Below are positions 26,705 to 34,548 of a DNA stretch of 60,635 nt, one piece after another. The DNA is taken from assembly GCF_002441695.1 (NCBI RefSeq), contig NZ_JXJW01000007.1, positions 1-60,635 of the forward strand, in the 5' to 3' direction. The stretch is from Pseudolactococcus piscium (lineage in GTDB: Bacteria; Bacillota; Bacilli; Lactobacillales; Streptococcaceae). The notes under the pieces are model-generated. The model ran no database searches, had not been told where the DNA came from, and saw only the letters and a program-made list of their open reading frames with translations. The translations under genes were made by a program, and so were the position numbers. Position 1 is the stretch's first letter, and each line of letters starts with the position of its first letter.

Positions 26705-26742
26705 AAAAACGTAGCAGGCTGATGATGGCTTGCTACGTTTTT
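26705..26742 (+). terminator. htrA terminator
   Basis: AAAAACGTAGCA (26705-26716) with TGCTACGTTTTT (26731-26742). The A-rich 5' arm lets it work in both directions, so it may also end the facing immunity gene. Confidence 0.85.
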
Positions 26743-26764
26743 ACATTGTGATGATACAGACGAT

Positions 26765-27094
26765 TTATCGTATGCTCGTCATACCCATAAGCAAACTCGT
26801 TAATAGGCTCTGATCTCGCACAATTCTGTCTAGGGTTAGGTGCTGTTGGGTAAACGCTAGATATAACTCCCCTGTAGATTTAGGCAAAGTCCTATTTATC
26901 GCATAAGGAGTAAGCGCATTACAAAGGCTTGCGCGTTCACGGTCTACATCTTGAGATTTTTGAAACTGTTTATAGTGGCTCTCTAAAATCTGCTTGATCT
27001 CAGGTATTAGATCGCAAGCACCTATAGCTGTTGTCAGTAAGGCATCAAATTTTTTTATCGCATCTACTTGCTTTTCTTTTCGCTTAGCAAACAT
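26765..27094 (-). CDS. Lactococcin-A-type bacteriocin immunity protein, orphan
   Basis: 109-residue helical, soluble protein. The stretch LCNALTPYAINRTLPKSTGELYLAF closely follows LciA, the lactococcin A immunity protein (ALTPLAINRTL..SELYKF), and size and charge fit that family (four-helix EntA/LciA-type). Such proteins guard the cell's own mannose-PTS receptor from class II bacteriocins. No bacteriocin precursor with a double-glycine leader is seen nearby, so it is probably a stand-alone defence gene. No clear ribosome site. An imperfect 18-bp tandem repeat lies just upstream. It sits between htrA and tRNA-Glu. Confidence 0.75.
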   Translation of the reverse strand: MFAKRKEKQVDAIKKFDALLTTAIGACDLIPEIKQILESHYKQFQKSQDVDRERASLCNALTPYAINRTLPKSTGELYLAFTQQHLTLDRIVRDQSLLTSLLMGMTSIR

Positions 27095-27107
27095 TTTTAA
27101 TTTGCCA

Positions 27108-27143
27108 CTTTCTATAACGCATCTTATTTCTATAACATATCTT
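27108..27143. repeat. Tandem 18-bp imperfect repeat before the immunity gene
   Basis: Two adjacent copies (27108-27125 and 27126-27143) share 15 of 18 bases, core TTTCTATAAC plus CATCTT or TATCTT. On the minus strand each carries TTATAGAAA, so they could be regulator sites or duplicated -10 regions of the immunity gene. Confidence 0.5.
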
Positions 27144-27179
27144 AATTAACTAAATTACATACCGATTATCCTGAAAATA

Positions 27180-27210
27180 CAAAAAAACTCATGTCCAATC
27201 TGACATGAGT
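27180..27210 (-). terminator. tRNA-Glu terminator
   Basis: ACTCATGTC (27187-27195) and GACATGAGT (27202-27210) form a 9-bp stem on the minus strand, followed by seven T. Confidence 0.9.
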
Positions 27211-27217
27211 TTACTGA

Positions 27218-27289
27218 TAGTCCGTACGGGATTCGAACCCGTGATACCGCCGTGAAAAGGCGGTGTCTTAACCCCTTGACCAACGGACC
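27218..27289 (-). tRNA. tRNA-Glu (anticodon TTC)
   Basis: A 72-nt cloverleaf on the minus strand: acceptor GGTCCGT/ACGGACT with discriminator A, D-arm GGTCAAGGGGTTAAGAC, anticodon stem CCGCC/GGCGG around CTTTTCA (anticodon TTC), T-arm with GGTTCGAATCC. CCA is not encoded. Single tRNA with its own terminator. Confidence 0.95.
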
Positions 27290-27469
27290 AGGGTAAGTAT
27301 TTATTGCCTTCTTTCTCAGCAACATAGATAATTATATCGTAAAACAGGTAAGCGGTCAACCCCTTTTTTAATTAAATACCTTTTTTTTTACTAATTATTT
27401 GTTTTTTTTGTAATCTACACCGCTAGTCTGATTTTTCCTTATCATTTTCTGATATAATAGACATAAGTT

Positions 27470-28468
27470 ATGAAAATTTTATTATATTTGGAAGCCGAAA
27501 AATTCCTACGTAAATCGGGCATTGGCCGCGCAATCTACCATCAAAAACGCGCATTAGAGATTGCTGGCATTGACTACACAACAGATCCTCACGAGGATTT
27601 CGATATTGCACATATTAATACCTACGGCATTAAGAGCGTCATGCTGCTTTTTCGCGTTAAACGAATGGGTAAAAAAGTCATTTATCACGGTCACTCGACA
27701 GAAGAAGACTTTAGAAATTCTTTTATTGGGTCAAATTTACTAGCACCGCTTATCAGAAGATATCTTACCTTCTTGTATAGTCGTGCTGACCTTGTGATCA
27801 CCCCCACGGAATACTCTAAAAAACTGATCTCATCTTATGGTGTAACCGTACCCATTATCGCAATTTCAAATGGGATTGACCTCGCTAAGTATAGCCGTTC
27901 TATCGAAAAAGAACTTGCTTTTAAAAAGCATTTTAAAATAGATAATACGCAAAAAATCGTCATGTGTGCGGCCCTTTACTTCAAGCGAAAAGGCATCGAT
28001 GATTTCGTCAAAGTGGCTGAGATGATGCCTGATGTCAGGTTTATCTGGTTTGGAGAAACAAACCTATGGACAATCCCACATTCCGTAAGGCAACTCGTCA
28101 CAAAAAATCACCCCGCAAATGTTGAATTCCCTGGTTACATAAAAGGGGACGTCTATGAGGGTGCTATGACCGCAAGTGATATCTTCTTCTTCCCTTCAAA
28201 CGAAGAAACTGAAGGGATTGTTGTCTTAGAAGCACTTGCTTCAGATCAACATGTAGTTGCACGACGAATACCAGTCTATGAGGGTTGGCTTGATAATACC
28301 TCAGCAACACTCGTCTCAAGTAATGACGCATTTGCATCGGCACTTAGAGATGTACTAGCTGGTAAGATTGATAAACGTACAGCTGGCTATCAGGTCGCAG
28401 AAAGTCGCTCTATAGAGAATATCTCATCACAATTAGTAGCCGCTTATCAACAGGTTTTAGGACAGTAA
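27470..28468 (+). CDS. Glycosyltransferase family 4, CpoA-like glycolipid transferase
   Basis: 332-residue GT4 (GT-B fold) enzyme with C-terminal donor-site motif FPSNEETEGIVVLEALASDQ, the E-x7-E signature. The N-terminus MKILLYLEAEKFLRKSGIGRAIYHQ resembles pneumococcal CpoA, which adds a second sugar to glucosyl-diacylglycerol. The next gene is like the diglyceride glucosyltransferase, and the two are paired in streptococci as well. A TGATATAAT box (27450-27458) lies only 11 nt before the ATG, with no ribosome site, so the 5' leader is a few nt at most. The exact sugar specificity is inference. Confidence 0.85.
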   Translation: MKILLYLEAEKFLRKSGIGRAIYHQKRALEIAGIDYTTDPHEDFDIAHINTYGIKSVMLLFRVKRMGKKVIYHGHSTEEDFRNSFIGSNLLAPLIRRYLTFLYSRADLVITPTEYSKKLISSYGVTVPIIAISNGIDLAKYSRSIEKELAFKKHFKIDNTQKIVMCAALYFKRKGIDDFVKVAEMMPDVRFIWFGETNLWTIPHSVRQLVTKNHPANVEFPGYIKGDVYEGAMTASDIFFFPSNEETEGIVVLEALASDQHVVARRIPVYEGWLDNTSATLVSSNDAFASALRDVLAGKIDKRTAGYQVAESRSIENISSQLVAAYQQVLGQ

Positions 28469-28570
28469 TGATGCGTATCGTGTCATAACGGTAAAGCAAT
28501 ATCCAGCCACTTACTTAAAGCATCAACTATTGTTTGTGCTATCCATTCTTTGATCACTAAAGGAGTAATT

Positions 28571-29902
28571 ATGAGAATTGGTCTTTTCACTGACTCTTAC
28601 TTACCACAAGTTTCTGGCGTTGCAACGTCTATAGAAACCTTATCCAACCAACTCACAAGTATGGGACATAACGTCTTTATTTTCACGACAACAGATCCGC
28701 AAGTTGATCCCGAAAATGATGAAAAAAATGTTATTCGCTTACGGAGCATTCCGCTAATCTCATTAGCCGAACGCCGCATTGTCCTCAAAGGGGTCGTGGC
28801 TGCCTATCAAGTTGCGCAGACTTACCATCTTGATATCATCCATACACAAACTGAATTCGGCGTTGGCATGCTTGGTAAATTGGTTGCCAGACAACTCAAG
28901 ATACCAGTCATTCATACACTTCATACCAAGTATGAAGACTATGTGCATTATATTGCAAAAGGACGAATTATTAGACCAGGTATGGTCAAGTATATCATCA
29001 AAAACTATCTACATGGTGTAGACGGTGTGATTGCACCTAGTGATATCGTAATGGATACAATCAATCAATACGGTGTGTCAATCGAAAAACGCGTTATCCC
29101 AACTGGCATAAAATTAGATAAATTTGTACGACCAGAGATTAGTCCGGCAGATGTTGCTGAACTACGTACAAGTCTTGGCATTAGACAACAGGATATCATG
29201 TTGTTATCTTTATCACGTTTAGCTGAAGAAAAAAATATTCAAGCAATTATCACTAAGCTTAGTACGATTCGTGACCAAGTATCAGTCAAACTTGTGATTG
29301 TCGGTAGCGGACCTTATCAGGACAAGTTACAAAAACTTGTTTCTGATCTTAACTTGACTGATATCGTTGTATTTACTGGCCTAGTTGATAATAGTCAGAC
29401 AGCCTATTACTATAAAGCTGCCGATTTTTTCATCTCAGCTTCTACCAGTGAAACACAAGGCTTAACTTATATTGAAGCACTTGCCTCAGGAACCCCAGTT
29501 TTAGCAGCTGATAATGCCTATCTCAGAACCTTAATAACTGATCCTGCCTTTGGCTGTCTCTTTGAAGATGACACCCACATACCTGATACGATTTTAAAAG
29601 CTATTTCGACAACACCTGCTTTTGACCAAGCAAAATATAATCAAAAGCTGTATTCAATTTCAGCAGAATGTTTTGCTGCGCGTGTCTATGAGTTCTATCT
29701 AGATAAGATTATCTCAAATAATCACTATTTAGCCCAAAAAGGAGAATCCATACCCAGACAAACAGCTAGACTATTTCGACAGGCGCCTGCTAAAACGGTC
29801 AAAACAGTTGTTAGAACACCAAAAAAAGTCGCCTATTTTGCAAAAAAAGCAATCAAACATGCCAAAATTCTAAAGAAGTATGGTAAAATAAAGTTAAAAT
29901 AA
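28571..29902 (+). CDS. 1,2-diacylglycerol 3-glucosyltransferase-like GT4
   Basis: 443-residue GT4 enzyme. It opens MRIGLFTDSYLPQVSGVATSIETL, has the donor motif STSETQGLTYIEALASGTPVLA near residue 300, and ends in a strongly basic tail (KTVVRTPKKVAYFAKKAIKHAKILKKYGKIKLK) suited to binding acidic membrane. It likely makes monoglucosyl-diacylglycerol, the membrane anchor for lipoteichoic acid and the acceptor for its upstream partner. AAAGGAG 7 nt before ATG at 28571 decides the start. Confidence 0.88.
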   Translation: MRIGLFTDSYLPQVSGVATSIETLSNQLTSMGHNVFIFTTTDPQVDPENDEKNVIRLRSIPLISLAERRIVLKGVVAAYQVAQTYHLDIIHTQTEFGVGMLGKLVARQLKIPVIHTLHTKYEDYVHYIAKGRIIRPGMVKYIIKNYLHGVDGVIAPSDIVMDTINQYGVSIEKRVIPTGIKLDKFVRPEISPADVAELRTSLGIRQQDIMLLSLSRLAEEKNIQAIITKLSTIRDQVSVKLVIVGSGPYQDKLQKLVSDLNLTDIVVFTGLVDNSQTAYYYKAADFFISASTSETQGLTYIEALASGTPVLAADNAYLRTLITDPAFGCLFEDDTHIPDTILKAISTTPAFDQAKYNQKLYSISAECFAARVYEFYLDKIISNNHYLAQKGESIPRQTARLFRQAPAKTVKTVVRTPKKVAYFAKKAIKHAKILKKYGKIKLK

Positions 29903-29960
29903 AAATAGTGATTTAAGCAACAAAATCATCTCACTATTTAAAATAAAGGACTCTGTAAAA

Positions 29961-30185
29961 ATGAAATCTCATCTCTCTGCTATTATCAATCGACTAGAAA
30001 AACTTATTGACTCTGGTGATCCTAAAGACACCTTTAACTTCGAAAAAAACGAAGAAGTACAAATCACTGTTAGCTTTGATGGCGACAATCAAGTCTTTAT
30101 CGTCAAGTATCCAAAAATCAAAGAAACTTCAGATTTTGATAGCATCGACTTGGTTGCGATGGAAGTTTTTGATCTAATTTATTAA
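29961..30185 (+). CDS. YkuJ-like DUF1797 protein
   Basis: 74-residue acidic protein of the DUF1797/YkuJ family (MKSHLSAIINRLEKLIDSGDP..FEKNEEVQITVSFDG..FDSIDLVAMEVFDLIY). Structure is known for relatives but function is not. It follows the glycosyltransferase by 58 bp, has AAAGGA about 11 nt before ATG, and ends at a bidirectional terminator. It may belong to the same transcript. Confidence 0.85.
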   Translation: MKSHLSAIINRLEKLIDSGDPKDTFNFEKNEEVQITVSFDGDNQVFIVKYPKIKETSDFDSIDLVAMEVFDLIY

Positions 30186-30190
30186 ACAAC

Positions 30191-30231
30191 AAAAAATGCC
30201 TATCAGTCCAAAGAAACTGGTAGGCATTTTT
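30191..30231. terminator. Bidirectional terminator between convergent genes
   Basis: ATGCCTATCAGT (30196-30207) with ACTGGTAGGCAT (30216-30227), A-run before and T-run after. It serves the ykuJ-like gene on plus and the GIY-YIG gene on minus. Confidence 0.85.
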
Positions 30232-30234
30232 ATG

Positions 30235-30501
30235 TTATAAAAAGACGCCTTTTTCACGTAAAAATGCTTCTTTTTTTGCGCGCTGTTTCAACGTTTTTTT
30301 AAACCAGTACTCTCGACTCATGGCTTGTGACTTGTCTGTAAAGCGTTCCGAGTAAATCAGCTGAACTGGACGTCTTGGCTGGGTATACTTAGCTCCTTTT
30401 CCAGCATTATGTGTCTCTAGTCGCTTTTGTAAATCAGTCGTATAGCCCCCATAAAGTGTCTTGTCGGCACATAAAAGGACATAAAAATAATGATTAGCCA
30501 T
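30235..30501 (-). CDS. GIY-YIG domain protein (UPF0213, YhbQ/YazA-like)
   Basis: 88-residue single-domain GIY-YIG nuclease fold: [30 protein letters not shown]. The usual Y-I-G is Y-G-G here (residues 17-19), as is common in this subfamily. Its biological role is unsettled. It overlaps the preceding methyltransferase gene by 8 nt, so the two are translated together, a pairing also kept in other Firmicutes. Confidence 0.9.
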   Translation of the reverse strand: MANHYFYVLLCADKTLYGGYTTDLQKRLETHNAGKGAKYTQPRRPVQLIYSERFTDKSQAMSREYWFKKTLKQRAKKEAFLREKGVFL

Positions 30502-31240
30502 AATAAATATGATGTACCTCGTCTGTATAACTACCGTCTAGCTTATGGATGATGAGCGGTGGCAGGAATTTCTCACCACCTGGTTTCCCATCCTTAATGG
30601 CATCGATTAATAGGATATTGGCATCTCGATCTGCTTTAGGATAGACAAACTGGATCCGTTTTGGCACAAGATGGTACTTTTTCATCGTCTCTATGATTTC
30701 AAAAAAACGATCTGGCCTATGCACCATAGCAAGATGACCATTTGTCTTGAGCAATTGCTGGCTAACCTTACAAATCATATCTAAATTCGTCGCTAATTCA
30801 TGGCGAGCCAATAGATAGTGCTCACTTTCATTGACACGAGATTTTTCATCTAATTTAAAATAGGGCGGGTTACAAAAAATCAGGTCTGTACTAGATGGTT
30901 TAACATGTCTTAAGGTATTTGCCAAATCATCATGAATCACTTTCACTTGCTCGCCTAAGTCATTTAATGCAACCGAACGCCGGGCCATATCTGCCAGACG
31001 TTCTTGTAGTTCGACTTCCAGGATAGTTGCTGTTGTACTACTACTTGCAAATAAACCAACTGCCCCATTTCCGGCACACAAGTCAACAATTTGCCCACGT
31101 TTAGGGATATTGGGGAAGCGACTTAGGAGAACAGCATCTATGGAATAAGAAAAAACATCACGTGACTGAATGATTTTGACATCATTAGTCGCGAGTTGAT
31201 CGATTCTTTCATTAGGATTAAGGATTGGTCGTATGGTCAT
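30494..31240 (-). CDS. trmN6: tRNA1(Val) (adenine37-N6)-methyltransferase
   Basis: 248-residue class I SAM methyltransferase. The SAM loop is [13 protein letters not shown] and the N6-adenine catalytic motif is CNPPY, as in TrmN6/YfiC, which methylates A37 of tRNA-Val. The ATG at 31240 matches the family start ([14 protein letters not shown]). The preceding 20 in-frame codons are not conserved-looking and overlap the promoter. A TGTTATAAT box ends 6 nt before this ATG, predicting a leaderless mRNA. Substrate assignment is by family. Confidence 0.88.
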   Translation of the reverse strand: MTIRPILNPNERIDQLATNDVKIIQSRDVFSYSIDAVLLSRFPNIPKRGQIVDLCAGNGAVGLFASSSTTATILEVELQERLADMARRSVALNDLGEQVKVIHDDLANTLRHVKPSSTDLIFCNPPYFKLDEKSRVNESEHYLLARHELATNLDMICKVSQQLLKTNGHLAMVHRPDRFFEIIETMKKYHLVPKRIQFVYPKADRDANILLIDAIKDGKPGGEKFLPPLIIHKLDGSYTDEVHHIYYG

Positions 31241-31246
31241 TTCTTT

Positions 31247-31255
31247 ATTATAACA
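31247..31255 (-). promoter_or_regulatory. Extended -10 promoter of trmN6, predicted leaderless
   Basis: Minus-strand TGTTATAAT ends 6 nt before the ATG at 31240. Confidence 0.55.
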
Positions 31256-31344
31256 AAATAGCAAAAGTTTCGGATACACTTTTGTTACAATCACGCGCAA
31301 CTATCGTGATTAACGCTGCATCAGAATCAAATTTTTTCAAAAAG

Positions 31345-32247
31345 CTACTTGATGACTTTTTCTAAAATATAAGCTAAAATGCCCCACAAAACTGCGCTCA
31401 TCAGTATCGTAATCCCCCAGCCAAAGACATTATGTTCTAGAGGTAGTGGCATATTCATACCAAAGAATCCTGTAATAATCGTTGGAATCGTCATTAAAAT
31501 AGACAAAACTGTCAATATTTTCATGGTATCATTCAAGTTATTATTCAGGATATTATTATAAGTACCCGACAATTGTTGTAAGATTTGTGACGACAGTTGT
31601 GCCATCTCAGATAACTGCTTTGTTTCAATCAGGACATCATCTAGGCGTTCTTTTTCAGTTTCTGTTAATAGTCTAAAGATTTGGTGAGCTTTGACTTGTT
31701 CAATCAAAACGACATTTTGCTTTGATGACGAGACAAGATAGATAATACCAGTATCCAAATCGGATAAGGATAAGAGATTTTGTTTCGTTGTTTTTTCTTT
31801 TAGTTTTGTATTGATTCGTTTAATGTCCTGATCCATTGCTTCCACATAAGGGAAAAAAGAATCGACAACCAGAAATAGACTGCTAAATAAAAAATAAAAG
31901 AGACTACTGATTTCTTTTGAAGCCACTTGCTTAATCATCATCTCACAAATATAATGATTATTTTGATTGGATACGGTTAAGAGCGTATTATCTTTAACAA
32001 TAAAGGTCATGGGAATCGTTTCGTAGTGATGGGCCACCTTAGTCCGATTTAAGACATTAAAGATTAAGACGAAAGTATTGGTTGCTTGATCATAATCTAA
32101 GTGAGCACGCTCATTTTTATCTAGCGAATAATCGACAATTTCTGCATCTATCTCATGGGTTTCATAAAATTGGCCTAGTGCTAGCTTATCGTTTGTCTTG
32201 ATATTAATCCAATTCAACTCTTTTGTTAATTGTATATTGCGAATCAT
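31345..32247 (-). CDS. CorA-family magnesium/cobalt channel
   Basis: 300-residue CorA channel: an N-terminal cytoplasmic alpha/beta domain, a long helix (about 130-235, KRINTKLKEKTTKQNLLSL onward) and two C-terminal membrane helices with the selectivity motif GMN in TGFFGMNMPLP. Family members import Mg2+ as pentamers. GGAGA lies about 7 nt before the ATG. Single gene. A 7-bp hairpin (AATCACG/CGTGATT) at about 31292-31314 follows it without a T-run. Confidence 0.92.
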   Translation of the reverse strand: MIRNIQLTKELNWINIKTNDKLALGQFYETHEIDAEIVDYSLDKNERAHLDYDQATNTFVLIFNVLNRTKVAHHYETIPMTFIVKDNTLLTVSNQNNHYICEMMIKQVASKEISSLFYFLFSSLFLVVDSFFPYVEAMDQDIKRINTKLKEKTTKQNLLSLSDLDTGIIYLVSSSKQNVVLIEQVKAHQIFRLLTETEKERLDDVLIETKQLSEMAQLSSQILQQLSGTYNNILNNNLNDTMKILTVLSILMTIPTIITGFFGMNMPLPLEHNVFGWGITILMSAVLWGILAYILEKVIK

Positions 32248-32282
32248 GTTAGTTTCTCCATTTTTCTTATCTGATGGTTGAC

Positions 32283-32729
32283 TTATTTTGCAAGGATCAT
32301 GAGCCCTTTTAACACCTCAAAGCCATTTTTAAGATAAAATTGCTCTGCTGGATAGCCTGCCTCAGTATTGAGTATGATTGCACCTAGACTCTTGCCACTA
32401 ATATCTGCCTCGATCAGCTGCATAAACTGACTGCCAATGCCCTGCCCTTGATAAGAGATACCAACACAAAATTGATCGATATAATACTCCATCCCATTTA
32501 TCCAAGGCTTTTTAAAGCCAAGACTTAGGCCAATGACCGTTTCTCCAGCGTATAAAACATAGCCAACAAAATAATTATTAGCTAGATGATTTTCAAAAAA
32601 AGTCTCGACTTGTTTGGTCGATTCAAATGTATCATACCAAGGTGCTTGCGTAAATGTATCAATGAATAATGCAACAGATGCAGCTAAATTACTGGCATCA
32701 AGCGGAGCTAGTTTAAGTGTCTTATCCAT
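32283..32729 (-). CDS. GNAT-family acetyltransferase
   Basis: 148-residue GNAT protein with the acetyl-CoA loop VGISYQGQGIGSQFMQLIE (Q/R-x-x-G-x-G/A pattern) and the C-terminal beta-bulge FYLKNGFEVL. The start at 32729 follows AAGGGGAT by about 6 nt. An upstream in-frame start is less likely. Substrate unknown. It lies 35 bp after corA on the same strand reading outward and may have its own promoter. Confidence 0.85.
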   Translation of the reverse strand: MDKTLKLAPLDASNLAASVALFIDTFTQAPWYDTFESTKQVETFFENHLANNYFVGYVLYAGETVIGLSLGFKKPWINGMEYYIDQFCVGISYQGQGIGSQFMQLIEADISGKSLGAIILNTEAGYPAEQFYLKNGFEVLKGLMILAK

Positions 32730-32890
32730 GGTTATCCCCTTGTCATTTTTTATCCTGTTAAACAATTCATTCTTATTCTATCACAACATTGCCTGATATG
32801 GCGACGCTTAACCTACTTCATTAATGGGTTATCCCACCGATTACTCAGATAAATATGGTAAAATTTAGCTATCAATCATGAAAGAAGTCA

Positions 32891-33394
32891 ATGATGACAG
32901 AAAAAAACTATATTGCAGATATGCGTGCCCTAGTCGGACATACGGGAATGATTTTTGTGACCGCATTTGGCGTGCTTTGGAGCACTGATCGTTCTGAGAT
33001 CCTACTAGAGCGACGTGCCGACTCTCCTGATACAGGTTGGGGATTCCCAGGTGGCTTTCTGGAGTATGGGGAATCCCCTATGCAAGCTGTCGTTCGCGAA
33101 TTTAAAGAAGAAACTGGGCTTGATGTCGAGGTTGTCCGTATTTTAGGGCTTTCTACAAATATCAATGATAAAAATGCTTGGGGCGATGCACAAGAAAACA
33201 TCGCCATTGGCTTTGAAGTAAAGCTAGTCGGTGGTAACATCCATGCAGATGGTGATGAAACACTGGAGGTGAAGTTTATACCTGTTTCTCCTGAACCAAA
33301 GATGTTTGTTCCTCAAGCGCAACGCACCATGCATAAAATTTTGACTGAAAATGAATCTAGTGAAAAAGCTTGGTTCCGTGAAAACGGGCAATGA
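32891..33394 (+). CDS. Nudix hydrolase
   Basis: 167-residue Nudix protein. The box GX5EX7REUXEEXGU is complete at residues 55-77 (G55, E61, R69, E70, E73, E74, G76), preceded by WGFPGG. It hydrolyses a nucleoside diphosphate linked to another moiety. The exact substrate is not evident. Either of two adjacent ATG codons could start it. Plus-strand single gene with no clear terminator. Confidence 0.9.
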   Translation: MMTEKNYIADMRALVGHTGMIFVTAFGVLWSTDRSEILLERRADSPDTGWGFPGGFLEYGESPMQAVVREFKEETGLDVEVVRILGLSTNINDKNAWGDAQENIAIGFEVKLVGGNIHADGDETLEVKFIPVSPEPKMFVPQAQRTMHKILTENESSEKAWFRENGQ

Positions 33395-33481
33395 AGATCG
33401 CAGTAAGCAGTCGAAAACTACTATTACAGCACAATATTAGCTAATAAAATCCAACTATTTCATATTTAATCCCAGAAATCA

Positions 33482-33510
33482 TTGAAGCGCTTTCAAAAAA
33501 ATGTTATACT
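33482..33510 (+). promoter_or_regulatory. Promoter of the second licT unit with cre-like site
   Basis: TTGAAG (33482-33487), 17 bp, TATACT (33505-33510). The 13-mer TGAAGCGCTTTCA (33483-33495) is a cre-like palindrome one base shorter than the consensus and covers the -35 region. Confidence 0.7.
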
Positions 33511-33523
33511 AAAATTGTATAAG

Positions 33524-33605
33524 AAGATTGTGACTGGTCATGCAGGCTATACCGATATACGCAGATGTTTTATTTGTGTGTAAAAAGTATGGTCTTTTTT
33601 GCGTA
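33524..33605 (+). promoter_or_regulatory. RAT and downstream hairpin before the second licT
   Basis: A good RAT lies at 33524-33553 (AGATTGTGACTGGTCATGCA then GGCTATACC), about 14 nt after the predicted transcript start. It is followed by a hairpin with arms TACGCA (33558-33563) and TGCGTA (33600-33605) and an inner AAAAAG/CTTTTT stem. The T-run is missing after the outer arm, so the terminator is atypical. Confidence 0.65.
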
Positions 33606-33689
33606 CAAAAATTGGGGGGAGAATCCATTGCAGATGTCATCTTTATGACAATTGCCGCAAAAAAATTAATCAAGAAAGGAGGTAAGCGA

Positions 33690-34526
33690 TTGGAAATTGA
33701 AAAAATCATTAATAACAATATTATTCGCTCAAGTGATGACCTGAATCATGAAGTGCTTGTGATGGGGTGTGGTATCGGCTATCTAAAAAAAATTGGTATG
33801 GAGATTGATCCAGAAAAAATCGATAAAATTTATCGACTACAATCTAAGCAAGCCCTAAGTAACCTTGAGACACTCTTCACAGGCCTGCCCTTAGCAACAA
33901 TTCAAGCAACAAATGACATTGTGGATTATGCTAAAACGTCTTTGGGTACTCAGTTGTCAGATAACATCTATTTGACACTTGCTGACCACATCCAATTTGC
34001 AATAGAGCGGGAAAAGGAAGGTCTGATAATCAAAAATGCCTTATTATGGGAAATTAAACAATTTTACCACCATGAATTTATGATTGGACAGGAATCATTA
34101 GAGATTATTCAACAAAAGCTTAAGATTAACCTACCCGAAGACGAAGCAGCCTTTATCGCGTTGCATCTTGTCAGTGCAACGCAAGATTATTCAGGTACGT
34201 CGCAAGCCAAGCAAACGATGACCCTGATTAAACAAGTTTTATCTATTATCAAATACCATTTTATCGGTATTGAATTAGATGAACATTCTCTGCACTATGA
34301 CCGATTTATCACACATATGAAGTTCTTTATTCAACGTGTTTTTTCTGGTAATGAAATCAAGGAAGATGATGCTGATTTTCTAGTCATGCTAAAACAAAAA
34401 TATAAGGAAGAATACCTATGTACCTTAAAAATATACGACCATTTTTTAAAACACCATAGTATTCACTTAACAAATGACGAAGTGATGTATCTGACAATTC
34501 ATATCAGACGCATCACACAAAATTAA
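33690..34526 (+). CDS. BglG/LicT-family antiterminator (second)
   Basis: 278-residue antiterminator: CAT domain MEIEKIINNNIIRS..EVLVMGCGIGYLKKIG, then two PRDs with histidines in LADHIQFAIE, FIALHLVS and YLTIHIRRI. The start is TTG at 33690, decided by AAAGGAGG 7 nt upstream and by the family N-terminus. A longer in-frame reading from 33540 would translate the RAT/hairpin and is rejected. It controls the EII gene 22 bp downstream. Distinct in sequence from the licT at 18367-19206. Confidence 0.92.
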   Translation: MEIEKIINNNIIRSSDDLNHEVLVMGCGIGYLKKIGMEIDPEKIDKIYRLQSKQALSNLETLFTGLPLATIQATNDIVDYAKTSLGTQLSDNIYLTLADHIQFAIEREKEGLIIKNALLWEIKQFYHHEFMIGQESLEIIQQKLKINLPEDEAAFIALHLVSATQDYSGTSQAKQTMTLIKQVLSIIKYHFIGIELDEHSLHYDRFITHMKFFIQRVFSGNEIKEDDADFLVMLKQKYKEEYLCTLKIYDHFLKHHSIHLTNDEVMYLTIHIRRITQN

Positions 34527-34548
34527 ATAACCTAAAAAGGAGGTGCTA

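Noticed and set aside
33395-33480. Terminator after the Nudix gene
   Set aside because: No stem with a T-run could be found in the gap.
33540-33689. N-terminal extension of the second LicT starting at 33540
   Set aside because: It would translate the RAT and its hairpin, has no ribosome site, and the family N-terminus starts at the TTG at 33690 behind AAAGGAGG.
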